Shown here piece after piece: positions 9,031 through 16,998 of a stretch of DNA of 64,000 nucleotides; position 1 is the stretch's first letter; every line of letters begins with the position of its first letter. Source of the DNA: Pseudomonas syringae (GTDB lineage Bacteria; Pseudomonadota; Gammaproteobacteria; Pseudomonadales; Pseudomonadaceae); NCBI RefSeq assembly GCF_021605415.1, contig NZ_WKEQ01000018.1:1-64000 (forward strand), in the 5' to 3' direction. A program made the position numbers and the translations under genes. Under the pieces are notes generated by a model. The model was not told the DNA's origin, made no database searches, and saw only the letters and a program-made list of their open reading frames with translations.

Positions 9031-9861
9031 TCATTTCACGGCGCCGAACGACAGGCCGCGCACCAATTGCTTCTGGCTGATCCAGCCGAAAATCAAAATC
9101 GGCGCGCAGGCCAGGGTCGACACGGCCGACAACTTGGCCCAAAACAGCCCTTCGGGGCTCGAATACGAGGCGATCAACGCGGTCAGCGGCGCGGCTTTTG
9201 ATGACGTCAGGTTCAGCGACCAAAACGCCTCGTTCCAGCACAGGATCAGCGACAACAGCACGGTCGAGGCGAGGCCACCCTTGGCGATCGGCAGCAGCAC
9301 GCGCACCATCTCTTGCCACAGTGTCGCGCCGTCGAGGCGCGCGGCTTCGAGGATGTCTTTGGGGATGTCCTTGAAGTAGGTGTAAACCATCCAGACCACG
9401 ATCGGCAGGTTGATGAGCGTGTAGATCACGATCAGTGCGATCCGCGTATCGAGCAGGCCGAGGCTCTTCGCCAAGAGGTAGATCGGCATCAGCACGCCCA
9501 CCGGCGGCAGCATTTTCGTGGAGAGCATCCACAGCAACGTGCCTTTGGTGCGCTGGGTTTCGTAGAACGCCATCGAGTAGGCCGCCGGCACCGCGATCAG
9601 CAGGCAAAGAGCCGTGGCGCTGAAGGAAATCACCACCGAATTCCAGGCGAAGCTGAAGTAATCGCTGCGCTCGTTGATGTGCAGGTAGTTCTCCAGTGTG
9701 GGCATGAAGACGAACTGCGGCGGCGTGGCGAAGGCGTCGATTTCGGTTTTGAAACTGGTCAGCACCATCCAGAAAATCGGGAAGAAAATCACGATGGCGA
9801 TGGCCCAGGCCAGGGTGCCGAGCAGTACGCTTTGCAGGCGACGCGATTGTTGAAGAGTCAT
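9031..9861 (-). CDS. mtlG: Mannitol/sorbitol ABC transporter permease
   Basis: A 276-residue inner-membrane permease of the MalG group with about six hydrophobic segments, beginning with [20 protein letters not shown] (residues 12-31). The cytoplasmic EAA loop that docks to the ATPase is visible as [20 protein letters not shown] near residues 190-210. MtlF is the partner permease; its stop codon lies eight bases upstream of this ATG. Stop codon TGA directly follows GAVK. A REP pair separates it from mtlK. Confidence 0.95.
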   Translation of the reverse strand: MTLQQSRRLQSVLLGTLAWAIAIVIFFPIFWMVLTSFKTEIDAFATPPQFVFMPTLENYLHINERSDYFSFAWNSVVISFSATALCLLIAVPAAYSMAFYETQRTKGTLLWMLSTKMLPPVGVLMPIYLLAKSLGLLDTRIALIVIYTLINLPIVVWMVYTYFKDIPKDILEAARLDGATLWQEMVRVLLPIAKGGLASTVLLSLILCWNEAFWSLNLTSSKAAPLTALIASYSSPEGLFWAKLSAVSTLACAPILIFGWISQKQLVRGLSFGAVK

Positions 9862-9869
9862 GGTCGGCC

Positions 9870-10796
9870 TCAGGCTTTGTCGGTCAGGTTTTTGCCGATC
9901 ATCCGCACCAGAATGATCGCGGCGATGTTGGCGATGACCACGGCGATCAAGCCGCCGGCGGATGCCATGCCGACGTCGAACTGCACCAGCGCCTGGTTGT
10001 AGATCAGGTAGGCGAGGTTGGTCGAGGCATAGCCGGGGCCACCGTTGGTGGTGGTGAAGATCTCGGCGAACACCGACAGCAGGAAGATCGTTTCAATCAT
10101 CACCACCACGGCTATCGGCCGTGCCAGGTGCGGCAGCGTCAGATGCCAGAAAATCGCGATGGGGCCGGCGCCGTCGAGGCGCGCGGCTTCTTTCTGTTCC
10201 TGGTCGAGGGACTGCATGGCGGTCATCAGGATCAGGATCGCGAAGGGCAGCCACTGCCACGACACAATGATGATGATCGACAGCAGCGGGTAATGCGCCA
10301 GCCAGTCCACCGGCTGTGCGCCGAAGAGTTTCCAGATGTAAGCGAGGATCCCCGATACCGGGTGGAAGATCAGGTTCTTCCAGATCAGCGCACCGACGGT
10401 GGGCATGATGAAAAATGGCGAAATCAGCATGACCCGCACGATGCCGCGACCGAGGAACTCACTGGCTTCCAGCAACGCACTGATCAATACGCCGAGCACC
10501 ACGCTGATAAGTAACACACTGCCTACCAGCAACAGCGTATTGGTGGCGCCGGGCATGAAACCCGAATCGGTCAGGAAGTAAGTGAAATTCTCCAGCCCGA
10601 CAAATTCGTTTTCGCCGGGGTAGAGCAGGTTGTAGCGAATCATCGAGAAGTAGACGGTCATGCCCAGCGGCACGATCATCCACAGCAGCAACAAGGCCAC
10701 CGACGGGCTGACCAGAAACCAGCCGGGGTTGGCCACGCGGCTTTTGCGCTGCGCCTGAGGCAGTTCAATGTGGGCTTTGGCAGTTGAAGTATTCAT
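9870..10796 (-). CDS. mtlF: Mannitol/sorbitol ABC transporter permease
   Basis: A 308-residue permease of the MalF/UgpA type. After a hydrophilic N-terminus comes a first membrane segment (WFLVSPSVALLLLWMIVPLG) and about five more, with the EAA loop [20 protein letters not shown] near residue 205. ATG 10796 is chosen; an in-frame GTG three codons upstream (10805) is possible, and no strong ribosome site separates them. The gap to mtlE upstream holds a REP pair, so the binding-protein mRNA may be kept at a higher level than this one, as in other ABC operons (inference). Confidence 0.94.
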   Translation of the reverse strand: MNTSTAKAHIELPQAQRKSRVANPGWFLVSPSVALLLLWMIVPLGMTVYFSMIRYNLLYPGENEFVGLENFTYFLTDSGFMPGATNTLLLVGSVLLISVVLGVLISALLEASEFLGRGIVRVMLISPFFIMPTVGALIWKNLIFHPVSGILAYIWKLFGAQPVDWLAHYPLLSIIIIVSWQWLPFAILILMTAMQSLDQEQKEAARLDGAGPIAIFWHLTLPHLARPIAVVVMIETIFLLSVFAEIFTTTNGGPGYASTNLAYLIYNQALVQFDVGMASAGGLIAVVIANIAAIILVRMIGKNLTDKA

Positions 10797-10838
10797 GGTG
10801 ATCACAACCGAGTCATACAGACCTATGGAGATCTAATG

Positions 10839-10922
10839 TAGGAGTGAGCCTGCTCGCGATAGCGGTGTGTCATTCACATCACAGTGACTGATATGGACTC
10901 ATCGCGAGCAGGCTCGCTCCCA
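10839..10922. repeat. REP pair between mtlE and mtlF
   Basis: Arms GGAGTGAGCCTGCTCGCGAT (10841-10860) and ATCGCGAGCAGGCTCGCTCC (10901-10920) are near-perfect reverse complements. This GAGCCTGCTCGCGAT family is abundant in fluorescent pseudomonads. It sits directly downstream of the periplasmic binding protein gene. Confidence 0.88.
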
Positions 10923-10948
10923 CAAAAGGCAGGAGCGAACCTTGCGGG

Positions 10949-12262
10949 TTACTTGGGATAACCGGCGCGCTTCATCTCGCGTTCGGTGGTTTGCTGCGCG
11001 GCGGTCAGGGCCTGGTCGACGGTCGTCTGGCCAATCAGCGCGGCGGAGAACAGCTTGCCGACCTGGGTGCCGACGGCCTGGAACTCAGGAATGGTCACCA
11101 GTTGAATACCGATATAGGGCACAGGCTTGAGGGTCGGCTTGCTCGGGTCGGCGGCTTTAAGCGATTCGAGCGTGACCTTGGCGAACGGCGCGGCGCTCAT
11201 GTAAGCATCGCTGTAGGTCGAAGCTCGTGTGCCCGGCGGCACGTTGGCGATACCGTCTTTTTCGGCCACCAATGCACCATATTCCTTGGACGTGGCCCAG
11301 GCGCTGAACGTTTTCGCAGCCTCCTTGGCTTTGGAACTGGTCGGAATTGCCAACGCCCAGGAATACAGCCACGCCGAGCCTTTGTCGGTGGTCTGGTGCG
11401 GAGCGAAGGTGAAACCGACGTGATCGGCGACTTTGCTTTGGGTCTTGTCGGTCACGAATGAACCGGCGACGCTGGCGTCGACCCAGATTGCGCATTTGCC
11501 ACTGTTGAACAGCGCGAGGTTTTCGTTGAAACCGTTGCTGGATGCGCCCGGCGGGCCGGATTTTTTCATGGTGTCGACGTAGAAATTCAGCGCGTTCTTC
11601 CATTCCGGGCCGCTGAATTCAGGTTTCCACTGCTCATCGAACCAGCGCGCGCCATAGGCGTTGGCGACAGTGGTGATCAGCGCCATGTTCTCGCCCCAGC
11701 CGGCCTTGCCGCGCAGGCAGATACCGTACTGTTCTTTGTCTTTTTGGGTGAGTTTTTCGGCGAACCCGGCAATCTCTTCCCAGGTCGGACGCTCCGGCAT
11801 GGTCAGCCCGGCGTCCTTGAACAGATCGGTGCGGTAATAGGTGATCGAGCTTTCAGCGTAAAACGGCAGGGCGTACAACGAACCCTTCACTGACAAGCCT
11901 TCACGCACCGATGGGAACACGTCGTCGAGGGCATAACTGGCCGGCAGATCCTTCATGGGTTCCAGCCAACCCTTGGCGCCCCAAAGTGCGGCTTCGTACA
12001 TGCCAATGGTCAGGACGTCGAACTGGCCACCCTGAGTCGCGATGTCGGTGGTCAGGCGCTGACGCAGGACGTTTTCTTCAAGTACGACCCAATTGAGCTT
12101 GATGTCCGGATGCTCGGTCTCGAAGGTTTTCGAGAGCTTTTGCATGCGGATCATGTCGCTGTTGTTGACGGTGGCGATGGTCAGGGTCTGGGCGCCAAGG
12201 CTGACGCTGCTGAGGGTCATGCAGGTGAGGGCGAGCAGAGCTTTTGCAGTGGGTTGCATCAT
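10949..12262 (-). CDS. mtlE: Mannitol/sorbitol ABC transporter substrate-binding protein
   Basis: A 437-residue periplasmic binding protein (family 1, MalE-like), first gene of the operon. It starts at ATG 12262 with AGGAG upstream; a second ATG follows immediately. The signal peptide is MMQPTAKALLALTCMTLSSV and onward, with cleavage probable after LGA (residue 24). The mature protein has the family pattern of binding proteins for sugars and polyols (LSKTFETEHPDIKLNWVVLE, LYALPFYAESSITYYRTDLF, LFNSGKCAIWVDASVAGSF). It would capture mannitol, sorbitol or arabitol and deliver it to MtlFG. The promoter must lie in the 183 bases between it and mtlR. Confidence 0.95.
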   Translation of the reverse strand: MMQPTAKALLALTCMTLSSVSLGAQTLTIATVNNSDMIRMQKLSKTFETEHPDIKLNWVVLEENVLRQRLTTDIATQGGQFDVLTIGMYEAALWGAKGWLEPMKDLPASYALDDVFPSVREGLSVKGSLYALPFYAESSITYYRTDLFKDAGLTMPERPTWEEIAGFAEKLTQKDKEQYGICLRGKAGWGENMALITTVANAYGARWFDEQWKPEFSGPEWKNALNFYVDTMKKSGPPGASSNGFNENLALFNSGKCAIWVDASVAGSFVTDKTQSKVADHVGFTFAPHQTTDKGSAWLYSWALAIPTSSKAKEAAKTFSAWATSKEYGALVAEKDGIANVPPGTRASTYSDAYMSAAPFAKVTLESLKAADPSKPTLKPVPYIGIQLVTIPEFQAVGTQVGKLFSAALIGQTTVDQALTAAQQTTEREMKRAGYPK

Positions 12263-12445
12263 GCACTCCTTTTCTGCACCCGGCGGGTGACAGAAGGACA
12301 GTTATTGTTTTTGTGTCTTCCGACTGCAGGAAGAATCTGCGCTGATTACAGCCTTCTATCGCTGGGCTGACAAATCGTTGGTCGCACTTGGGCTGATACT
12401 TTTTTGCACTGATGAAGATCAGCAGATCGCAGCCATCGGCAGTTG
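12263..12445 (-). promoter_or_regulatory. Probable mtl promoter region with a direct repeat
   Basis: This is the only gap large enough upstream of mtlE to hold the MtlR-activated promoter. On the plus strand the octamer TGGGCTGA occurs at 12363-12370 and again at 12389-12396, 26 bases apart, in the same orientation, as expected of an AraC-type activator site. I cannot assign -35 and -10 boxes with confidence. A single half-REP (AGATCGCAGCC, from 12424) lies next to the mtlR stop codon. Confidence 0.45.
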
Positions 12446-13366
12446 CTACAGAAGCACGCGATCCTGGGGCATCGGTTCGGTCAGGCGCTGTACCACCAAG
12501 CGCCGGTAATGCGAAGGTGTCATGCCCTTGAGTTGCTGAAAGCGCCGGTTGAAGTTGGAAATATTGTTGAAACCGGACTCGAAACACACATCTGTCACCG
12601 GTTTATCACCGTCGGCCAGCAATTCGCACGACTTGCTGATGCGCAGCCGATTGACGAACTCAATGAAATTGCGCCCCGTGGCTTGTTTGAAGACGCGGCT
12701 GAAATAGGTGGGTTTCATGCCCAGATGATCGGCGACTTCTTCAAGCGTCAGATCACGCGCGTAGTGGGCAAAAATGTAGTCCACCGCACGGTTGGTGCGG
12801 TCGATGTTGTGCTCGTCCGCGAGTTGCGGCGTCGTTGCGCCCGACAACAGTTGGAAGTCGTCACTCGCAGCGAGCAGCTCCATCAGAATGAAAAAGTGCC
12901 CCAAACGGGTGATGCCTTGCGTTTCGGCGATGCGCTGCATCAGATCCATCGCTTGGCGAATGGTGTTTTTACAGCGGAATTCGATGCCGTACTTCGCACG
13001 CTCCAACAGGGGGGCAAGGGTCTTCAGCTCGGCAAACACCTGATGACCGCTTTCAAACAGTTCGTCGGTGAAGTTCACCAGCATGTCGCGCTTGGTAACC
13101 ACCTCGTCCTCGGCAATCTGGCTGATCCAGTTGTGTGGCAGATTGGGGCCGGTAAGGAACAGGGTTTCCGGGTAAAAATTACCGATGTAGTCGCCAATGA
13201 AGACCTTGCCCGAACTGGCGACAATCAAGTGCAACTCGTATTCCTTGTGGAAATGCCAACGCACCAGCGGGCACGGGAAGCCGTGCTGGCGGTAGATGAT
13301 GGATAACCCGTTATGGTCATCCATCAACTCGTAGGAGGGGTCGGTCACGCGAGCTGTCTTGGTCAT
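12446..13366 (-). CDS. mtlR: AraC/XylS-family activator of the mannitol operon
   Basis: A 306-residue regulator. The N-terminal part looks like a cupin-type effector-binding domain (PLVRWHFHKEYELHLI near residues 34-50, FIGDYIGNFYPETLFLTGPN). The C-terminal part has the two AraC helix-turn-helix motifs, LTLEEVADHLGMKPTYFSRV near residue 215 and the signature FESGFNNISNFNRRFQQLKG near residue 265. It is encoded upstream of mtlE on the same strand, as in P. fluorescens, where MtlR activates mtlEFGKDYZ when mannitol, sorbitol or arabitol is present. Start ATG 13366 lacks a strong ribosome site. Stop TAG at 12446. Confidence 0.93.
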   Translation of the reverse strand: MTKTARVTDPSYELMDDHNGLSIIYRQHGFPCPLVRWHFHKEYELHLIVASSGKVFIGDYIGNFYPETLFLTGPNLPHNWISQIAEDEVVTKRDMLVNFTDELFESGHQVFAELKTLAPLLERAKYGIEFRCKNTIRQAMDLMQRIAETQGITRLGHFFILMELLAASDDFQLLSGATTPQLADEHNIDRTNRAVDYIFAHYARDLTLEEVADHLGMKPTYFSRVFKQATGRNFIEFVNRLRISKSCELLADGDKPVTDVCFESGFNNISNFNRRFQQLKGMTPSHYRRLVVQRLTEPMPQDRVLL

Positions 13367-13441
13367 GTCAGGGCACTTTTTTGTAATTGCCTACGGATCA
13401 TGCCTCGTTATGCGTCTCATGTGCCAGCCTGCCGGGAATGC

Positions 13442-13807
13442 TCACGCCCGCAGGTGCAGACGTTCAGCGTAGACAGCCTTCATGCTGATCGCGCTCCAGC
13501 AGTAGCGGACGATGTCGGACTCATCGAAAAAATCGGTGTGGAAATAGAGCACCGGTATCTGCGGCCCAGCCGTGCAACCTAGCCGAATGTCGAAGGCGCG
13601 CACGCCATTGGCGAGTTGCCAGGCGAACGAATCGTTCTGGCAGGTCGTCCAGTGACCCAGGACCACCTCATAATTCGGGGCTTTTTTGTCCATGCCGGTG
13701 TTATGCGCACCGGGCCAGACGATATCGGCCAGCTTGAGCCGGCCGATATCGACGGTGTTGGTCATCCACCGATTTTTATCAAGTGTTCTGACGATGCTTG
13801 AAGTCAT
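13442..13807 (-). CDS. Short PI-PLC X-domain-like protein, apparently internally deleted
   Basis: A 121-residue frame starting at ATG 13807 (AAGGA just upstream). Residues 15-90 align well with the N-terminal part of the phospholipase-C-like protein encoded next to it: WPGAHNTG (versus LPGTHNSG), the Trp-Cys-Gln stretch HWTTCQNDSF (versus HWAACQHQSF) and GVRAFDIRL (versus GARALDVRL). After VLYFH the sequence passes straight to DFFDESDIVRYCW, which matches the far C-terminus of the neighbour (DFMEESKIVAHCR). About 180 residues of the middle are missing. His35 is conserved; the second catalytic region is lost, so it is unlikely to be an active phosphodiesterase. It is either a decaying paralogue or a small derived protein. 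Confidence 0.6.
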   Translation of the reverse strand: MTSSIVRTLDKNRWMTNTVDIGRLKLADIVWPGAHNTGMDKKAPNYEVVLGHWTTCQNDSFAWQLANGVRAFDIRLGCTAGPQIPVLYFHTDFFDESDIVRYCWSAISMKAVYAERLHLRA

Positions 13808-13981
13808 GACGATTCCTTGTCGCGGACGTCGCCCCGATCCTTGGGGAGACAATATTCATGATGGAAGCCGCGATGTCGCTTCCGGTTTGCCTCGCTGAGA
13901 GGCTTCATGAACCCAGCATAGAAGGGGCGGTGAGCATTGCCAGTGACAGAAATATCTGTTCAAACATGTCTTGAGCAAGTG

Positions 13982-14887
13982 TCAGCGATGCTTTCTCGTA
14001 GCATTGGCGATACTTGCGTTTCGGCAATGGGCTACGATTTTCGATTCTTCCATGAAGTCGACACTGATGATGTTGCAGTTCTGCGCCCAATTGTTTTTGG
14101 TGGTATCAAACATGCTATCGAGCTCGCTATGAATATCGGTCGGGCCACCGAGCGCACTGTAGGCGGTGGCGGACAGGCACCAGGGCGCCCATCTGGACGG
14201 GGGGCTAGTCATCACGCGAGAAATGAATGTTTCCAGTTCCGAAGCGTTGGTCAGGTTATTTCCCGACCATAGGCCATTGATGGCATCGTGAAATTGTCTT
14301 TCATTCAGCGCGCTGTGATGAGGGCAGCCAACCAGTATTCGTTGAAGCGGACTGGCACGCTTCAGCTCTGCCAGTGTCAAGTAAGTGTTGGTGACGGGTA
14401 TCATCCGGTCACCGATAAAATCCAATACAACATCATTGAATTGCTTGTAATCGAACTCTGTGCCGATGCCCTCGAAATGCTGGAAGTTAAGTACGATAAA
14501 TTCGTCCGGGTTGTCTTGCAAAAACACGTTTAGGTCGAATAGAAGATTTACAAGCATTCGAGATGAGCGAATGCTGTTGTGGTGAAACATGAACTGTTCA
14601 TGCCCATTGTTCCCTGGTTCAAATAACAGGCGCACATCAAGCGCCCGTGCGCCGTACTGCAGCTGGTCAAGAAAGGATTGGTGCTGGCAGGCTGCCCAGT
14701 GCCGCGTCGGTGCGGTTCCAAAGATCGGCGAAACCCAGCCCGGAGCGGGGTCGTAGGTGGCTCGCCAGTCACAGCCCGAGTTATGTGTTCCCGGCAGGGT
14801 GAGTTCAGAAAGCGTCAGGTTGTCGATAGAAGGTGTGGCCACCATCCAGTTGCGTGTTGGAAAATCATGTTTGACGATGTCGTTCAT
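13982..14887 (-). CDS. PI-PLC X-domain-like phosphodiesterase
   Basis: A 301-residue protein with the TIM-barrel features of the bacterial phosphatidylinositol-specific phospholipase C superfamily: SELTLPGTHNSG with His35, YGARALDVRL near residue 80, and FMFHHNS with His102/His103, the likely general acid/base pair of this family. The start ATG 14887 has AAGGATG upstream. There is no signal peptide, so export would need another route or the protein is cytoplasmic. Known family members cleave phosphoinositides or related cyclic phosphodiesters; the substrate here is unknown. The shortened paralogue follows on the same strand 175 bases later. The base composition is a little lower in GC than the neighbours, hinting at acquisition. 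Confidence 0.75.
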   Translation of the reverse strand: MNDIVKHDFPTRNWMVATPSIDNLTLSELTLPGTHNSGCDWRATYDPAPGWVSPIFGTAPTRHWAACQHQSFLDQLQYGARALDVRLLFEPGNNGHEQFMFHHNSIRSSRMLVNLLFDLNVFLQDNPDEFIVLNFQHFEGIGTEFDYKQFNDVVLDFIGDRMIPVTNTYLTLAELKRASPLQRILVGCPHHSALNERQFHDAINGLWSGNNLTNASELETFISRVMTSPPSRWAPWCLSATAYSALGGPTDIHSELDSMFDTTKNNWAQNCNIISVDFMEESKIVAHCRNASIANATRKHR

Positions 14888-15018
14888 ATAAGCATCCTTG
14901 CAAATTAGTTGAGGTCACCACTCGTTTAAAGTTGAGTAGTGACAGGCAGGATGTTTATAACGCTCGCCGAGTTGTTCGCCAATAAAGATGTTGATGCTGT
15001 TTGTAAGTTGTAGAAGGA

Positions 15019-16308
15019 TTAGCTGCGGTTCTTCGCCTCAATCCACTGCGCCATATACTGAGTGCTCTTGTGCGCATGGTGGCGCAACATGCTGCCGGTG
15101 AAGTTGTTACTTCTTAGTTTGGACAGGTTCTTCTTGCAGGACAGTATTTTTTCAATCAGCGCCGGGCCATGTATTGAACGGTCATAACGATCACGCAGCA
15201 GTGAATGCCCGCAAGACTGTGCGTCCGCCCACGCCGCCTGATTCTTATAAAGTTTCACCGCGCTGTCCGCCAGCGCTTGTGCCGTCTGCGCGATGGTGCC
15301 CGGCCATTCGTGTTCGCCATGCATGGCTTCAGCCCCGATCGGCGTGGTCACACTGGGCGTGCCGCACAACATGGCGTCGACCAGTTTGCCCTTGATGCCG
15401 GCACCAAAGCGCAGCGGGGCCAGGCAGATACGCGCTTCGGACATGACTTGCAACGCGTCTTCGGCCCAGTTCATTACGTGAAAACCTTGGGCGGCATTGT
15501 GCAGCGCCGTGGCTTTTGGCGGCGTGTAAGAACCATAAAGGTGCAATTGAGCGGTGGGCAGTTGGGCGCGGATCAATGGCCAGACCGTGGTTTTCATCCA
15601 GAGCACGGCATCCCAATTCGGCGCGTGACGGAAATTGCCAATGCTCAAAAAATGCGTCCGGTCTTCGAACCCACGTGGCGGCAACGTGGGCGGATTGATC
15701 ATCAGCGGGCACCAGTGCAACAAATATCGAGGCAGCCCGAACTGCTCGACCAACAGTTCAATTTCCACCTCGGAGATCATCAGGTTCAGATCGCAACGAT
15801 ACAGCGCGGCGATTTCCCGTTTGGCGAGGTCGGTGTCGGCCATCAATTCGAACTCTTCACGTAGCGCCGGGGCAAACAGTTCGCTGAAATCATCCTGATC
15901 CGCACTGGCCTTCAAACGATCCTTGAGGCGTTGATGGCGGGCATGACGCAGGCTTTGCAGATCAGATGTTTCCAGCACGCGAAGGGCGTCGGGGCAGTGT
16001 TTCTCGACGCGCCAGCCGAATTGCTCTTCCATCATGAATTGATCGAACAGCACGATGTCCGGTGCAAGTTCACTGATAAAGACGTCGAAACTGCTGTTGT
16101 TGAGCTCGATCGGTACTTCGCGAATGCCCAGCGCAGCCAGATCGGCCTTATGTTCGCCCGGGCCGGCGGGGCTGCTGAAGGTGATGTCCCAGCCCTGCGC
16201 CAGGAACGCTTCAAGGATCTGCATCACGTGCCCGCTGGCCGCCGAAGAGCGAGGTTCAGGCCAGACGTAGCCGATGACCAGAACGCGGGTGGCGGTGGGT
16301 TGATTCAT
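15019..16308 (-). CDS. GT-B fold glycosyltransferase (group 1 type)
   Basis: A 429-residue protein. The N-terminus RVLVIGYVWPEPRSSAASGH with the following helix GHVMQILEAFLAQGWDITF is the nucleotide-sugar transferase opening of the GT-B fold. The C-terminal domain has FLSIGNFRHAPNWDAVLWM, then the donor-binding region APLRFGAGIKGKLVDAMLCG with TPIGAEAM, as in GT4-like enzymes. It has no membrane segment. Donor and acceptor are unknown, and no other polysaccharide genes are visible in the window, so it stands alone. Start ATG 16308. It is followed by the PLC-like genes on the same strand after 131 bases; a functional link is not shown. Confidence 0.8.
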   Translation of the reverse strand: MNQPTATRVLVIGYVWPEPRSSAASGHVMQILEAFLAQGWDITFSSPAGPGEHKADLAALGIREVPIELNNSSFDVFISELAPDIVLFDQFMMEEQFGWRVEKHCPDALRVLETSDLQSLRHARHQRLKDRLKASADQDDFSELFAPALREEFELMADTDLAKREIAALYRCDLNLMISEVEIELLVEQFGLPRYLLHWCPLMINPPTLPPRGFEDRTHFLSIGNFRHAPNWDAVLWMKTTVWPLIRAQLPTAQLHLYGSYTPPKATALHNAAQGFHVMNWAEDALQVMSEARICLAPLRFGAGIKGKLVDAMLCGTPSVTTPIGAEAMHGEHEWPGTIAQTAQALADSAVKLYKNQAAWADAQSCGHSLLRDRYDRSIHGPALIEKILSCKKNLSKLRSNNFTGSMLRHHAHKSTQYMAQWIEAKNRS

Positions 16309-16389
16309 GAGCGGGTGTTCCTTGCGACGGGCCGGGTCAAAAAAAGGCGCAATTAAACCACAGCCGGCCGCCGAAACTGTCAGTACTCA

Positions 16390-16755
16390 TCAAGCGGGAT
16401 TGAGGATGCCCTTGACCTTGTCGCGCAGTTGATCAATGGAGAACGGCTTGCCAATGGAATGCATGCCGTCCGGCACCTCAATGTTTTCCGCGTAACCACT
16501 GGCGAACAGAATGGGCAGGGTAGGCCGCAGGCTACGTGCTTCATTGGCAAGTTCTCGGCCATCCATGCCCGGCAGGCCGACATCGGTCATCATCAAGTCG
16601 ATCTGTTGTTGCGTATTGCCGAGGATTTCCAGTGCCTGCTCACTGCCGTCGGCTTCCAGCACGCTGAATTCCAGCTCCTCCAGCACATCGACGATGAGCA
16701 TGCGCACGATGCCGTCGTCTTCAACGACAAGGATGGTGGAGGTATTGGCGGACAT
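16390..16755 (-). CDS. Single-domain response regulator (receiver only)
   Basis: A 121-residue receiver of CheY/FixJ-receiver type with no output domain. Acidic pocket residues Glu12-Asp13-Asp14 (VVEDDGIVR), phospho-acceptor Asp58 (MMTDVGLPGMDG), the Ser in FASGYAE and Lys in IGKPF are all present. The sequence resembles receivers found at the end of hybrid kinases of the AHDFNN type, such as that of the kinase encoded at 23677-25347. ATG 16755 is chosen over a TTG five codons upstream. It lies divergently from the large hybrid kinase at 16999 and could serve as its phosphotransfer partner. Confidence 0.85.
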   Translation of the reverse strand: MSANTSTILVVEDDGIVRMLIVDVLEELEFSVLEADGSEQALEILGNTQQQIDLMMTDVGLPGMDGRELANEARSLRPTLPILFASGYAENIEVPDGMHSIGKPFSIDQLRDKVKGILNPA

Positions 16756-16998
16756 AATGGTGTCTCTCAAGAAGGGAATTCGGGGAACACGGTCGATTGG
16801 AATCGCCGGTCTCTTGCATGAGTAAATGGCGCGGGGTCACAAGTTCCCGTTTGGATACAAAAAAGAAAGCATAACCGCTGGCGTATGATCCGGCGCAAGC
16901 AAATGTAGGAATTAGCCTATTAAGCTATGAGAAAAATGGATCCGAGTAGCTGTTTTGGGGCAAACTCCTCCGTTTCAACAGTTCGACAAGGCTGCCTC

